Assembly: GCA_037043455.1 (NCBI GenBank)
Contig: JAWPHD010005122.1
Location: forward strand, 1-64,000
DNA length: 64,000 nucleotides
DNA from: Cyrtodaria siliqua
Taxonomy: Eukaryota > Mollusca > Bivalvia > Adapedonta > Hiatellidae
Direction: 5' to 3'
Each line of letters starts with the position of its first letter. The first letter of the stretch is position 1. The notes under the pieces were generated by a model that was given only the letters and a program-made list of their open reading frames with translations, was not told where the DNA came from and did not search any database. Made by a program: the position numbers and the translations under genes. This document shows, piece after piece, positions 10,836 through 22,580 of this stretch.

Positions 10836-11560
10836 GCTAGAGGGCGTGAACGGTAGCAAGCACTTTCCAATACCGTTCATGAACAGTCTCAATCAAACCG
10901 AGACGGCATTTTTTTTTATCGTGTTCGACGATATCCAAAAGTCACCTTTCATACCTTTTTTATATATCACAGTAGTGTTGCCTGTGAAGTGTGGCGGCGG
11001 TAAAACGTTTCCCGCGCTTGCAATCAGAACTGATATTTATTCCTTTCTTTGGAGATCGCTGAGCCCAATATTTACAGATATCGGTAGTACATTCTCAATA
11101 CTTTTGGTTTCTTACTTGAATTTCGAATAGGTGGTTCCACTACTGCAACTTTTAAAGATTCTGAGTATTGTTTCATCACCCTTATGATATGTTGCCTGCT
11201 TTTTAATTTAGTATTTTGACTGTTAACTATGATACGCAGGCTTTATAATCTCTGCTCCCAGATAAATTCCATTTATTTTGTTTAGCTCGCTCATTGTTTT
11301 CTCGTTTATGGCAATGCGTTTTGTTAGACACTGGGACCATAAGCCGCTGGCCAAGGAATGGTGTGCAAATACCGCATTGAAGGTTCCATGTTCACCGTCA
11401 AATGCAAACCATCTTCGGGATAGCTCAAATTTCATTACTATTGACATTTTACATATCGAGCTCAGCCCAACCCGCAGCTAGAGGGCGTGAACGGTAGCAA
11501 TCACTTTCACTACCGTTTATGAACAGTCTCAATCAAACCGAGACTGCAATACTTGCAAAT
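10836..11560 (+). repeat. R2 double-hairpin repeat, one 640-bp unit plus a second hairpin
   Basis: The unit starts GCTAGAGGGCGTGAACGGTA and holds stem 1 (TGAACGGTAG with a TACCGTTCA partner) and stem 2 (CAGTCTC/GAGAC). It continues with GTGGCGGCGGTAAAACG, and the same start recurs at 11478. The two starts are about 642 bp apart. Relatives lie at 32.69-33.12, 33.79-33.89, 49.37-49.76, 49.79-49.90 and (hairpin-less) 59.37-59.59 kb, all in the opposite orientation. Confidence 0.8.
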
Positions 11561-12317
11561 TTCTCCGTTCATAATTTTTTACACCTGGTTGTATTAATTA
11601 CAAAAGGTAGATAATAACATATGATAAATATATAATTGAATATTTGTTTAGATTGCTTCATGTTTTTTTGTTCTGTGTTGATGTTAGTACGAGCAGAAGC
11701 GTACCTGCCTATACGCAGATACGCAGCTGCGTAATGAAAATCGGAAAACCAAAAAAAAATTAACGCTGTGTTTCAATTAATTTTATTTTTTTCTCAATTG
11801 CAAGAATCAAGATCGCACCAGACAGTCTTGTGTAGTAAAAATATCAAAATCTGTACATACAATTTGCCGTCTTTATTTTAAAAAATCCCCGGACCCCACT
11901 AGCATGGTCAAACCAAAACTTGCGTAATGGGAAAAATACTCCAGGTACGCGCCTGACGAGGAAGACAATGAAAGGGCGCCAATCTTTTATATGTTTCAGA
12001 TTATATCAAAGGCAATATTTTTTTAATTGTCCATGCAACCTCTGCCGAAATATACTGTGAACTTATCTATTAGGAGGAAATCATCACCTATTTGACTTTC
12101 GTGAACGTTTGAGAAATTACAAGGTATTGCCAAATTTGTTTTGTAATCCGCTGCCTGGTTTGAATCATGACAATTGCTAAGCTTGCTTTGAAGTTCGCAT
12201 GTGGTTGTTGCTTCTTTCTGAATTTTGCTTGTCTGGTTTTTACTCAGTTTATTAGAGTTTGCATGTGTTACACATAATTTTTCATTACATTTTGATATTA
12301 AAAAATCAAAATAACAG
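11560..12317. other. Intronic DNA with an unclassified repeat-like segment
   Basis: The stretch from about 11690 to 11965 is less AT-rich and carries phrases such as CAGCTGCGTAATG and ACTTGCGTAATGGG. It may be an old mobile fragment, but no ends are visible. Confidence 0.3.
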
Positions 12318-12463
12318 ACGAAAATAGGTTCAATACATATACCGTGGCTGTTAAAAACAATGGTCCGGCATTGGTGTATGTCGACACAAACGAGAGCATC
12401 GGCATCATTTACAGATACCGTTCTTGCATCGAGCCGATTGAGTCAGTTAAATGTACAAAGTGA
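12318..12463 (+). CDS. Candidate phase-1 terminal exon of the FN3 protein
   Basis: After AAAATAACAG a phase-1 frame runs for 47 codons to TGA, including RFNTYTVAVKNNGPALVYVD and ending ESVKCTK. The local base composition is less AT-rich than its flanks and the codons look coding. An AATAAA lies at 12600, 137 bp past the stop. The phase fits transmembrane exon A, giving a tyrosine at the joint. The pyrimidine tract is weak, and no family was recognised. Confidence 0.35.
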
Positions 12464-13415
12464 AAAGAGATATAGATACCCATAAAACACGGGGTAATAG
12501 GTAAATCTGAATTGTATAGCTGCACAATTATTGCCAGATAATTGATCAATACATTTACCTGTGGAGTTATTTACCTGTTGAATGTTTTCTACGTCGTCAA
12601 ATAAAATTGTATTCTCGACTGCCACAGATATTGCAATGTGTGAATTGTAAATAACTATTGGTGAGTACTGATATCGATTTAAATAAACATAAACATGTTC
12701 ATGAAACAAAACATGGCCGGAGAACTTTAATCCACTTCAATTAGTCGATGCATTTCAACCAGTTATAGTGAACTATTTATATATCGCATGCTTGTTCTGT
12801 GTAATGAACAGTTTAGCAGCCGACAACGCAATTATGTGGAATTCAATAAGGCAGCATCCTCTTCCCTAATGTTCCCATAAGATTGAATAATGGCTGATCA
12901 AATTGCTGAATTATTTATTCGCAAATGATAGCTTAAAGCGTCTTTACTATTTCTGTGACAGATTTGCAATGTTAAAGTGTGTCAGACGAAATCCGACGTT
13001 TAGAGGAAAAGAAATGCGTTTTTCGTTCAGCAATGCAGTAGTCAGTGCCCCGGTGTTCGTGTAGATTAATATAATCAGTTAGACGTGTATTTTATTAGCC
13101 GTCCTATAACATTTTCAACGCTGGATGTTCATATAAGGCTGACATATTATGTAGTTGAATACAAAACGTGGACATAACGCAGCGTTTTTGAATGAGAAAT
13201 ACAGCGTTACCATTATGTGTAAAAGGGTACTTCAAAATTAATTGAGGATAAGGGATGAAATAAAATCAAAAGCATCGATAACATGTGTTAAAAATAACAT
13301 CATCGTAGGTTTACATTGTTTGAAAAGAGTAGATTATTTATAAAAAGGTCAACGTCTAAGTTGCTTCGAATTTATTTTGAAATAGTCCGAAATAGTGTAA
13401 TACAATCGGATGATT
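12464..13415. other. Intronic DNA, nothing recognised
   Basis: No repeat or exon was recognised in this stretch. Confidence 0.35.
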
Positions 13416-13419
13416 GAGT

Positions 13420-13622
13420 TACTTTAATTCTATCAGATAATTGCCTCTCTAAATCTTATACCAATCTCTAACAAAACTCTCCCACACAGCTTCAAAACAT
13501 TTCATTATATTATCTTCACGCACGTGCAAGCATCTCATTGGCTTTCTACACATTTATTCAATACGTCGTCATAAGGTATACATACACCCACGCTATTACA
13601 TATGCGTAGTAATTTATTTGCT
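13420..13622 (-). repeat. 3' LTR of the Ty3/gypsy element
   Basis: It aligns over its whole length with 20135-20337, from TACTTTAATTCTAT to the AATTTATTTGC end, with scattered mismatches and no large indel. No clear polypurine tract is visible next to it. Confidence 0.85.
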
Positions 13623-14355
13623 ATTTTGGTATTGGAGAGAGTTATATCAAACTGTGAAATATTAGCGCTTCAGCTATTTTAGACGCTTGAGAAACAATTT
13701 ATATTAAACTATTATTATTACGATTGGGGCTCGATATTGTTACAAATTCCTCCGATATTTAATTTGAAATGTTATAATAAAATTAGAACAGTTCTAATAT
13801 AGTTCTTTGACTAAAATTAAATATTAAAAGTTTGTGCCATTAGTCCCTGTAAAACCGCAAATATAAATATATCCAGTTACACATAGAACATGACATTTAT
13901 TGTAGAAGAAAGAATGCAGTTTAAATTCACGATAAATTCAAATACTACCGCACAAAAGTTAGCGTCACAATAATCACTGCATAGCGTCTATGTATATGGC
14001 CTTCGTCCATTTCCCTCGACATCACGGTATCGTCATGGATTGTCCAGTCGGGCTCCACCTAATGTTACACCGTTGATCCAGTGGTACTTGAGGAATGATA
14101 TACATCATGGCCCTCAGAATACGTCGTTCCATGAAAACGTTCCTTAGAGTTCGTCGTACCATTTTAGATAACCATAAGTCCCTTTAAAGTTGTGTTCAGA
14201 GTGTTTTTTTCAACCTGGCCAGATTAATGGATACTATTTCAGGTAAATTAACTGTAGATAATTCCAACCACCTGTTGTTGTTAACGTGACTATTTCCAAA
14301 ACAATTCCTGTTTGTCCAATTAGTTTCCGACAGGTTCATATTTACACACATCGGT

Positions 14356-14690
14356 TCAAAAATGAAATATATGGTCCTGTAGAAACCACAGCGTCCGAGC
14401 GCAATGGCATCGTAGGTCCACACTCTACTGCAAATAAGGACTTGAAAATACAATGAAAGAGACAAAAAAAACATAAAGGGTGATGAAGATAGGGTTACCG
14501 ACTTGGAACGGTCAGTAGGCAATAAGGCCTACTGGTTAGCTTGAATCGATTTTATATGCGCACAATCCTCGCTACTATCCTGTCTTCAACGCCCAAATAG
14601 ACAAGAAGACAGTGTAAACAAAACTATATCCCATCAAAAGGAATTCTCTAACAATCAAGTCCACATCCTGAGAAACTAACTAAAGAAACA
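14356..14690 (-). repeat. R1b repeat inserted in the Ty3/gypsy 3' region
   Basis: It is the reverse complement of the R1b unit at 5163-5620, including TACCGACTTGGAACGGTC and GGTTAGCTTGAATCGATT. It lies between the left LTR and the env-like region, so it is probably a nested insertion. Confidence 0.75.
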
Positions 14691-15207
14691 CATACAAAAT
14701 AATAAACATCTCAGGATGTATCCAGAATCGTACTGAACAACCATAGTAGTTGCAGCTAAAGAGAAAACCAATCTAGGTTACGACCAGAAAACCCGAGGGA
14801 CGAAAGCTCATGCACCCACCTCCCTTATTGGGGTTTCAGTTGGTACAATCATAGAGTCCCAAGAGGTAGTCCAGTCATCGCACAAGTGAAAAGTGAAGCG
14901 TAATGACTGACTGTAGATACTTGAATATTGCAAAAGTTAGTTATGTATGGGGTAGCATACTGGACTTAACCACTGTTAGTCGGTCTTAATTACAAATGTG
15001 CTAATTACAACAAGTCCATTTTTGAATCTAGCCGGTATATTTATACATCATTGACGTCACCAGTTTATATATCAGTGTATATTAGTGTACATATTAGTAT
15101 ACATGTTCACAATTACATAAATATATATATATACCGATATTCTCTAGTAGTTCACGTGTGGCCACAGTTCTATACGCGTATGTTTCTCTATCTATATATC
15201 CGGATTT

Positions 15208-16618
15208 TTACATAAATACCGTGTCTTGATCTAAATTCGGGTAAATCAGACGGCATATTCCGTCCATTGGCTTAGCACGTGATGAAAGGGGTTCTGACCC
15301 CTTTACAGCGCAAACAGGCTGATCGGACGTCTTAGACGATATCGATACCATTTCTATTTCTTTCGATCCTTTCTGAGAGTTCATCATATACCCACACAAA
15401 TCTTTGACAGAACAGACTTTTTACATTTACCCCGTTTATCGTTTATAACAACACCCAAGAATAATTGCATCCGTAATTTGAGCTATTAAGGCAATTGTTC
15501 CGAATGAAAATCCCCAATTTTGATAGGTTGAGTTTACATTGTCAACCGTTGCTACATTTTCTAAATCATTTATTAGATGCCCCATTGGAATTTGTTTAAT
15601 GATTTAAATTGATTTTGGTATACGGATCATTAGGTTTGGATTACTTTGAGACAAAGGATTCCAAATCGTAATCTGAGTTACCTTTAGATGACGTAACAAT
15701 ACCTCATCCTCCGATCGTAGTTGGACGTCACTGACCTTTTCATAGACGAGAAAGAGAGATACTTATTGGACGCCTCACAGTTTGAAGGACAAGTAATGAT
15801 GCCCAATGTGGTTGAACAACTTTCGAAATTAATTTTTTATCGTCCCCTTCGCATACTATCTCAAACTGTAAAGATTCTGTGGTAGCGATTGTCCATTGAC
15901 AATGAAAAAGTGGTACAGCTATTGGTAACCTTGTGTTCAGGGTAACAACTGCTGTACAGTGGTTGGCAATCTCATCATCATAAGCAACGAATAGGCTGAA
16001 TAGACATAGTTCTGAAAGATTAACCGGCTAAGTAGGACCTCCGACATAACACCATTCCGTTTTAGTACTGCACATTTCACTTTCTTCCGCCGTTAGGAAA
16101 ACATATTTGTTGCGTGCTTTGTCTATTAGGAAACCGCCTGCTTATAAATCATACGTTCAAACCCAATTGAAAGCAGGGCTATGTCCAGGCGAGCTAGTTT
16201 TATTAAGGAACGGTACAGGTATACTATACGCCAGGTATACCTCATAGGTATTTTCTAAACGGATTCTCATCCAGAATCGCGAAAGTCGTTAATTGTTGGT
16301 AAAACAGCCATACATCCTGTTTAGGATCGCCAATAAGTGCCAGTAGTGGTGCAAGTGTGCCTTAATCTCAATTAGTAGCGAACATAAGTTCCCTGGAGAG
16401 ATTACACTGGACGATAATTTTCCTAAACTCAGGAAGTTTATTTGATTTTTCTGGTGCTCAAAATAGAACATGACACTCTGTAGCATATCTTTGATCTCAT
16501 CGACAATTAAATCCAGCCGCATGTACATTTCTAAGAAGTATTTAGTTTCCTGAATTTTCTTACTCGGTATTTCGGTTATTTCTCTCAAATTATCGTCAAG
16601 CGTATGGATAGAACCCAC
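15208..16618 (-). pseudogene. Env-like (baculovirus F-type fusion protein) remnant
   Basis: Downstream of pol on the minus strand, an open stretch at 16289-16618 has the layout of the F-like env proteins of errantivirus-type Ty3/gypsy elements. It has a heptad-like segment, then NFLSLGKLSSSVISP, then a leucine-rich run. A further open stretch at about 15800-16060 is cysteine-rich (NHCTAVV, FHCQWTI, EIVCEGD), like the F-protein ectodomain. The stretch at 15208-15399 may be the cytoplasmic end. Frames shift between these parts and stops intervene, so no functional product is expected. The family assignment is from motif layout and position only. Confidence 0.6.
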
Positions 16619-17212
16619 AAGCTCAGTTATTAACTGTCAATTTTTACGAATTTCAATTCGAGAGACATTTAATATTTAATTGCTCTCCTCGACAATATGA
16701 ATTATCTGTTTTTGACTGTTGGCTAAAGTGCGAATATTCTTTTGAATATTTTGAAGATCCGTTTCATCAGCTACGTCAAATAGAAATAATAATGCATGGC
16801 CTATGATTAGAAAAAGAGGTCTCCTTATTCGTTTATGAGCCGTGCTCATTTTAAGTCTTTTAAAACTGCTCGAAATTATCTCACGCGTTGTGTTCAGATA
16901 TCGGATTTCCTTTTCTCACGCCCGAAACGTATGTTTATATTCCGCATGGTGTGGCGATTTATATTGCGTAACTATGCATTCCGCTGCAGTAGCGGCGTTA
17001 ATAACATCGACTGGCAATTTTGCCAAAAATTGATCAAAAGGTCGAAGGTCAACAATGAAACATGCTAATCACTTAGCTCTAGTGGTGGTAATTCCAATTG
17101 TCTTTTGGAAGATTACATTCTGGTATAACATGACAGACATTTTTATGTCAATATGTATTGTGTACAGTATAGCCCTCATGTTTCTGTAAAATAAAAATTT
17201 ACACTTATAATC

Positions 17213-17290
17213 CAAACAACACATATGTTTAAAGCCTAAAGCAACCCTCTAATTCAAACAACACATATGTTTGAAGCCTGAAGCAAACTT
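17213..17290. repeat. 42-bp tandem duplication
   Basis: CAAACAACACATATGTTT followed by AAGCCT..AAGCAA occurs twice, 42 bp apart (17213 and 17255), inside the decayed retroelement. Confidence 0.8.
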
Positions 17291-17587
17291 ATTTGTTGTC
17301 TCACTTGTTGTCTGCTGCGAGGACTTTTTCCGCGAGAAACGCTTCCTGCGTGCGATCACAGAAATCTCATTTATGTTTTTATTTGGCGTGAAAGTAATTG
17401 CACCTATAGATTTTTCACCTGATGAAAATGAGATGGGTGTCTCCACAATTTCCTTATTATCTGACGAAAGAGGAGTAGAGGTGATCAAAACACATGTCAA
17501 ATAGGAACCTTGGTGTCAGAATTAGAGTTTTCATGATCTGAGTTATGTGCTGTTTACTTTGAGAACGAATTCTTTTGCGCAATTCCA

Positions 17588-17880
17588 TCAAAGGGATGTC
17601 AGATTCACCGTGATGTTGGATATTGGCCAGCAACGTCCACAGCTATCTTTGCAAATGCATAGGGAGGAATATAAGTTTCTTGCAATGGAGGTTTGAACTT
17701 TTGCAAGTTCTGGTTGACAAGTAACACAACTAGATACATAATTGAGCAGTTCTTTAAACATGTTTGGCCAGTAATACTTGTGTTTAATTGTGACATACAT
17801 CTTGGCAACTCCCATATGACCATTAGCGTCATGCTATTGCTGAATAACCTCTTGTCTTAAGTGACTTGGTAAATAGAGAC
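17588..17880 (-). pseudogene. Integrase N-terminal (H2C2 zinc-binding) remnant
   Basis: On the minus strand the residues include NGHMGVAKMY, KHKYYWPNMF and VSSCVTCQ, the HHCC zinc-binding module of Ty3/gypsy integrases. An out-of-frame continuation reads KIAVDVAGQYP, the usual start of the catalytic core. The rest of the DDE core is not seen before the env-like region, which suggests a deletion. Confidence 0.8.
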
Positions 17881-18303
17881 GTAGGATAGGATCAGAATCG
17901 GCGTTTGAGATATAGTACAATATATCACCGTGAATAACATGCCTATTTGCTAAGGTAGGTGTAAATTTGTCATTTCGAAGTCCCGCCTTAATTTTCTACT
18001 TTTGCCTGCTCAGTTACCATGTTTATTTAAGGTTCGAGAGTAGTCTTTTGCAAATGATCTTCAAGATTAATATTGCACTTAACATACCTCCTTGGCTCAA
18101 ACCTGTTCGAATTCAGTGCATTAACTTGATTGGTGTTATCATTGGTGTCAGGGTCATATCCCTAGGCAAATCTGCTACAGAATTCTGCACACCCGCAATA
18201 AATATATAAAGTCATAGTCCGCGATACTAAGAGCCCACATATGAATTTTATTATTTTGCATGGGGAATCTAACAGATATTTCAGTGAAGGTGATCTGACC
18301 TAA

Positions 18304-19386
18304 TTATGAAGGTTGCCCAGGTAAAAAGTAATCTAACTTCTGCAAGGCGTAATAAATCGCAAAAACGTCTTTCTCCATAATAGACCAACGACATTGGGTA
18401 TCACTCAACTTGTTGAACAAAAAGTGAATGGGTTCTTTAATTTTTATACCGGGAACAGCCTCAGTTTGTTCATCAACTGGTTGTGTCAAGCAAGCTCCTA
18501 TGCAATTGTTCCTTGCATCCGTATAAAGGATATAATGCTTGCCTGGGTCAGGGTAATCTAACATTGGTAAAATGTCACCCGAAAGTTAGAGTCCCACTTA
18601 AATTTGGCATATTTTCTTGTGAGAGATGATTGGTTGTGCTATTTCCGAATACTTTGGAATACGTTGGAATAAATCGATGATAATAACTGCACATGCTAAT
18701 AAAGCTGCGAACCTCTTTTACACTGGTAGTTGCAGATAATGATCTAATGACTTCCACTTTCTTTGGATTAGGTTTAATTCCGTCGCTATTAATACCCAAG
18801 CCTAAATACTCAGTTTCAGCTTATAGAAAGTTACATGACTTTAACTTCAATTTTAAACGATGTTGCCTTATCCGTTGAAATACTTTTTCAATGTAAAACT
18901 GAATATCAAGATGTCATCAAGAAAAGCTGTTGGGAAACTGTCTAACCCAGCGAGAACATATGAAATAAGTTCTTGAAATATGGCTGATGCATTAGTTAAC
19001 ACAAAAGGCAAGATATTGAACTGAAATAGACCTTTGTGACAAGCAAAAGCTGTCTTTTCAATGTCATCTTAGTTCACGGCTACTTGCCAATAACCTGACT
19101 TGAGGTGGAGTAATAATAAGTAGTTTGCTTTCTCTAAATTAATCGTCTATTAAAGGCTAAGTGTACGTGCTCGATTTTGCAATTGTATTTAAGGCTCTAA
19201 AATCTAACCAAAACTGTTTAGAGCCGTCATTTCTACAATGACCACGGGAAAACTCCAAGGAGATTTTGATCTAGAAATAATTTTTGCTTCTAACATTTCT
19301 TCAATTGCTTGATCCACTATATTTTTGATTGTTGAGTTATGTTCTATAAGGTCTGAATTTAATTGGTTTATGGTCGTCTGCGTCAA
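18304..19386 (-). pseudogene. Ty3/gypsy reverse transcriptase and RNase H remnant
   Basis: The conserved pieces occur in the proper order. The RT entry motif SPWSFPVVIV is near 19240, the catalytic box FLDDILIFS is at about 18898-18924, and the thumb/connection block KEVRSFISMCSYYHRFIPTY is near 18700. The RNase H start is LYTDARNNCIGACL near 18500, followed by YALQKLDYFLPG. Several frameshifts and stops separate them. Spacing and motifs fit Ty3/gypsy, not BEL or Copia. Confidence 0.88.
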
Positions 19387-19511
19387 TTTTCATTTTGACT
19401 GTTTTAGTGTGACTTAAATCAGTATCTTTCTATGCGTACACCTCGATTGTATCATTACATTTTTGAAGGACTTTACGTAATAACAAAACTGCATGTTGTG
19501 GGTCAACAACT

Positions 19512-19844
19512 TCAACGAAACGTGCTTGAAGTAACTTGTGCCCATGTGCGGATAGGGTTTGCATCCATATACCTTTTCAAGAAATCACTAACGGGACCCT
19601 TACTCGCCTGATAAACAACCAATTTAAAACTGTCATTTGCCAAGCCAACCAACAAAGAATATTTCTCAATACTTTTTACCCAACCCTTAAATAATTTGCT
19701 TTCCCCCTCAAATGGTGTAATGACTTTGGCTACACCATGAGCACCCATGGTGGTTGTTAACGCCGAAAGCTGATCAGCCATTACCCTAAACATGTTTACA
19801 AACTCAGCCTGTTCTGCCATATTTGCTAGAGTAATACAGTACAA
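19512..19844 (-). pseudogene. Gag-like N-terminal remnant
   Basis: A minus-strand frame of 110 codons starts 290 nt downstream of the 5' LTR. It contains ITPFEGESKLFKGWVKSIEK, LVGLANDSFKLVVYQASKG and PIRTWAQV, which resemble the retrotransposon gag (capsid) helix pattern F.G....F..W....E. It ends early, with no zinc knuckle in frame. Confidence 0.7.
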
Positions 19845-20134
19845 TTACTCACGGTTGTCGAATATGCTTCCAGTTCTTCTTGCACGTTTTGCACAATTGT
19901 CACCAACCGTCAACAAAGTACATTTATGATCGAAATATAGTGTCCATACACATGGTTAGAAGCCGCCCTCCACACCAAGTTCGAAGTGTTAATTATGTCG
20001 AATTAACACATAATCCTGATCACGAGAGCACTAAAAGAAGTCATGTGTCACTATGGCACAAGGGCATTAATACATAACATCTTGAATACACGCTTTAATA
20101 AGCTACCCAATCGTAACGTTTGATCGTACAGTGG

Positions 20135-20337
20135 TACTTTAATTCTATGAGATAATTGTCTCTCTAAATCTCATCCCAATCTCTAACAAATCTCTCCCAC
20201 GCTGCTTCAAAACATCTCATTGTATTACCTGCACGCACGTGCAAGCATCTCAATGGCTTTCTACACAGTTATTCAATAGGTCGTAACATGGTATACGTAC
20301 ACCCGTGCTATTATCTATGTGTACTAATTTATTTGCA
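20135..20337 (-). repeat. 5' LTR of the Ty3/gypsy element
   Basis: It pairs with 13420-13622. The next four bases, GAGT, match those before the left LTR. No convincing tRNA primer-binding site was seen beside it. Confidence 0.85.
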
Positions 20338-20344
20338 GAGTCCC

Positions 20345-21146
20345 ATAGATGATTCCACCGTGAAATTTAGGGAACATTTAAATACACACAGAACTTTTAC
20401 CAGCTACTAGACTACATTGCATTGCGTGCCTAAGTATGCAGACTTTGAATTATGCAGAGAAGCATAGTGTTTCCCTCCGTATTTATTTACTTCTTGTTTT
20501 GCATGTGTCATATTTATTGAACAAATGGTTCCTTAATTCCTTTATATGAGTATGTATTATGTGTGTGTATGTGTTAAATCAGCTCATATAACGTACATTA
20601 TATCGTTGGTATTGAAAATGAATAACTTAGGACGAATGTGAATTTATTAAATGTATTCAAGATAAAGATTTGAAGTTCTCGTAGAAATGTTATCCTTATT
20701 CACACACTCTTTTACCAACTCAGGACAACTAATTATCTACACGACTTATTTAAAATATGTTATGAATTTCACATGAATTGGCATGATTGAGAGTGGCATT
20801 TTAGTACATTCATTCGTGAAAAGAAACACGAGTTTCATGTCGTGAAAGAAGTTTTGTTGATCAAACCAATCAGTTTAATAATCTGTGTGTAATTTGGTTC
20901 AAACACAAGTTCCAATTACGAGACATTTGTTCTAGGGGCTCCAGACTTCAGTAATTTATTATCAGTATCAAACAAATACTGATTTCTAATGTTATACATC
21001 TGACTCTCATAGTTATATTTTCAACTGTGAAATAATTTGTATACTCACTAAATAAAATGTTCTTTATCAATCTTTCTCTTTGGGCATTTGATACAAGATG
21101 ATGTGTATCTAGTATGATTTATTCCCATCCGCTTTGTATTTTACAG
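20345..21146. other. Intronic DNA, nothing recognised
   Basis: No repeat, exon or RNA was recognised. Confidence 0.4.
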
Positions 21147-21407
21147 AATGCTAATAACAGTGATATGGAAAACGAAATACTCACGTCATCTTTTCGTCAC
21201 CGGAGTGACGTCACAGAAGACACATACTGGAGTGACGTCACAGATGTCGCTCTATCAGCGGTTCCATCATATAAACGTGGAAGGAGACTTCAATCGTGGT
21301 TGGATGCTATTGCTCAAAAAGACTTTGTGAAGAGGACAACGATAAAATACTTTGGCATCAAGCTGCTTTCAAAAAACTCTTACAGGGGCCGACCAGAAAT
21401 ATTGTAG
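21147..21407 (+). CDS. Candidate terminal exon C1 of the FN3 protein (cytoplasmic tail)
   Basis: After the good acceptor GCTTTGTATTTTACAG a phase-0 frame of 86 codons runs to TAG. It is hydrophilic. The acidic start (NANNSDMENEIL) contains a 9-residue near-repeat, SDVTEDTYW then SDVTDVALS. A basic part (SYKRGRRLQSWLDAIAQKDF) follows, and it ends YRGRPEIL. The phase matches exon B, 12.2 kb upstream, with the retrotransposon in between. ATTAAA lies at 21586, about 180 bp past the stop. No known domain was recognised. The two nucleotide repeats each contain the palindrome TGACGTCA, 27 bp apart. It could instead belong to another gene. Confidence 0.5.
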   Translation, partial: NANNSDMENEILTSSFRHRSDVTEDTYWSDVTDVALSAVPSYKRGRRLQSWLDAIAQKDFVKRTTIKYFGIKLLSKNSYRGRPEIL

Positions 21408-22580
21408 ACACCAGGAGCGTTTTTGTTTTTATTTCAAGGTTTGACAAGGTTTAGATGACGTTAAATGTTATTAACACAGTTACAAGTGTAAAATCCGTGT
21501 ACACGTGTTGCATCCGTATATCTAAAACATGGACTGATTATTAACGAGTTTTTAATCATTTTTAAATTAGAGTCATAACACCGATATTAAATGTCAACCG
21601 TTACAGAGCATTCATGAAGAAGGACATTCAGTTACGATTTATATGTTTTCTTCCTTATTCGGCATACGAGGTCAGTCGATATGATCATCGCAATTGAAGG
21701 AAAATAGCACAAATTACGTTTCCTTCTGAGAGTGACCTGATTCCTTTTCTGGATAGTGTGAGAGTGATCTGATTCCTTTTCTGGATAGTGTGCTATGTAT
21801 TAAGGTTAATAACACATTAAGGCCGTGTTGCATAACTATGCTTGGAACCATTAGCGTTGTTAAAACAACCCGTGTATTAGCAAATATAATGCCATACATG
21901 TAAACAAAAACAAAGGGCTTTAATTATTGTATATAAATGTTACACATCAGTGCCACAATCACTTCTTGGTTATGTCGCGTCCGCACGCAAAAACAGTGAC
22001 ACGCATGCGATTCCATTCTTGGAAACATTTCTTAATAAATGGGATATGGCGTCTGTGAACAACAACATTTTAGACATCATATATTTATAGGTTATTAGAA
22101 TAGTATTGGGATATATGCACGACTTCTTTTGCGTATTAATATTGAGCGACTTTAGGAGCGCAATATTTATGCGCGAAGGAACGAGTGCAAGCATCCCAAT
22201 AAATCTAATAACCTTTTTATTGCATTGGCTTTTTTAAATTAGAACAATATAATAGGTTATAACATCTAATTCTCGCCGAAAACATTTATTTGAAACAAAC
22301 ATATTGTCGTTACACCGTGGGAATTTTCACAATGAAATCAACATTTTTTAATAACGTGATATATCTTCTTTGACATGAACCCAACATTGCACCAATCACG
22401 ATCGAGTATACATTACACACCCAGTATGACTTTATAACACGTCAATATGAGCGCATATTGACGTTTGCTGTTACATTGGAAGTAAACGGAACTTGTAAAT
22501 GCGTATGCTATAAATCTAATATCCATGATACCGATAGTAAGCTTTTTTACGCCTATTACAAATAAAAAAAAAATGTATGT
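21408..22580. other. Non-coding DNA with a 32-bp tandem duplication
   Basis: A 32-bp unit (GAGAGTGACCTGATTCC and on) is repeated once at 21728-21791 with one change. Nothing else is supported. Confidence 0.5.

Larger units (their letters stand above)
13420..20337 (-). mobile_element. Degraded Ty3/gypsy LTR retrotransposon with env-like region
   Basis: Two direct repeats of about 203 bp bound a 6.9-kb unit. Its order on the minus strand is gag-like, RT/RNase H, integrase N-terminus, then an env-like region. A 4-bp GAGT occurs just outside both ends (13416-13419 and 20338-20341) and is read as the TSD. Read on the minus strand the outer LTR starts TGCAAATAAATT and ends AAAGTA, close to the expected TG...CA. 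All coding parts are broken by stops and frameshifts, and the DDE integrase core was not found. The LTRs are roughly 85% identical by eye, so the insertion is old. It lies antisense in the long intron of the FN3 gene and has itself been hit by an R1b repeat. Confidence 0.85.

Noticed and set aside
11223..11481. Overlapping open frames on both strands
   Set aside because: They lie in the R2 repeat. The same sequence at 32.7 and 49.4 kb has different frames.
10836..11560. Hammerhead ribozyme in the R2/R3 double hairpin
   Set aside because: The invariant CUGANGA and GAAA core boxes are not found in the right positions, so no ribozyme call is made.
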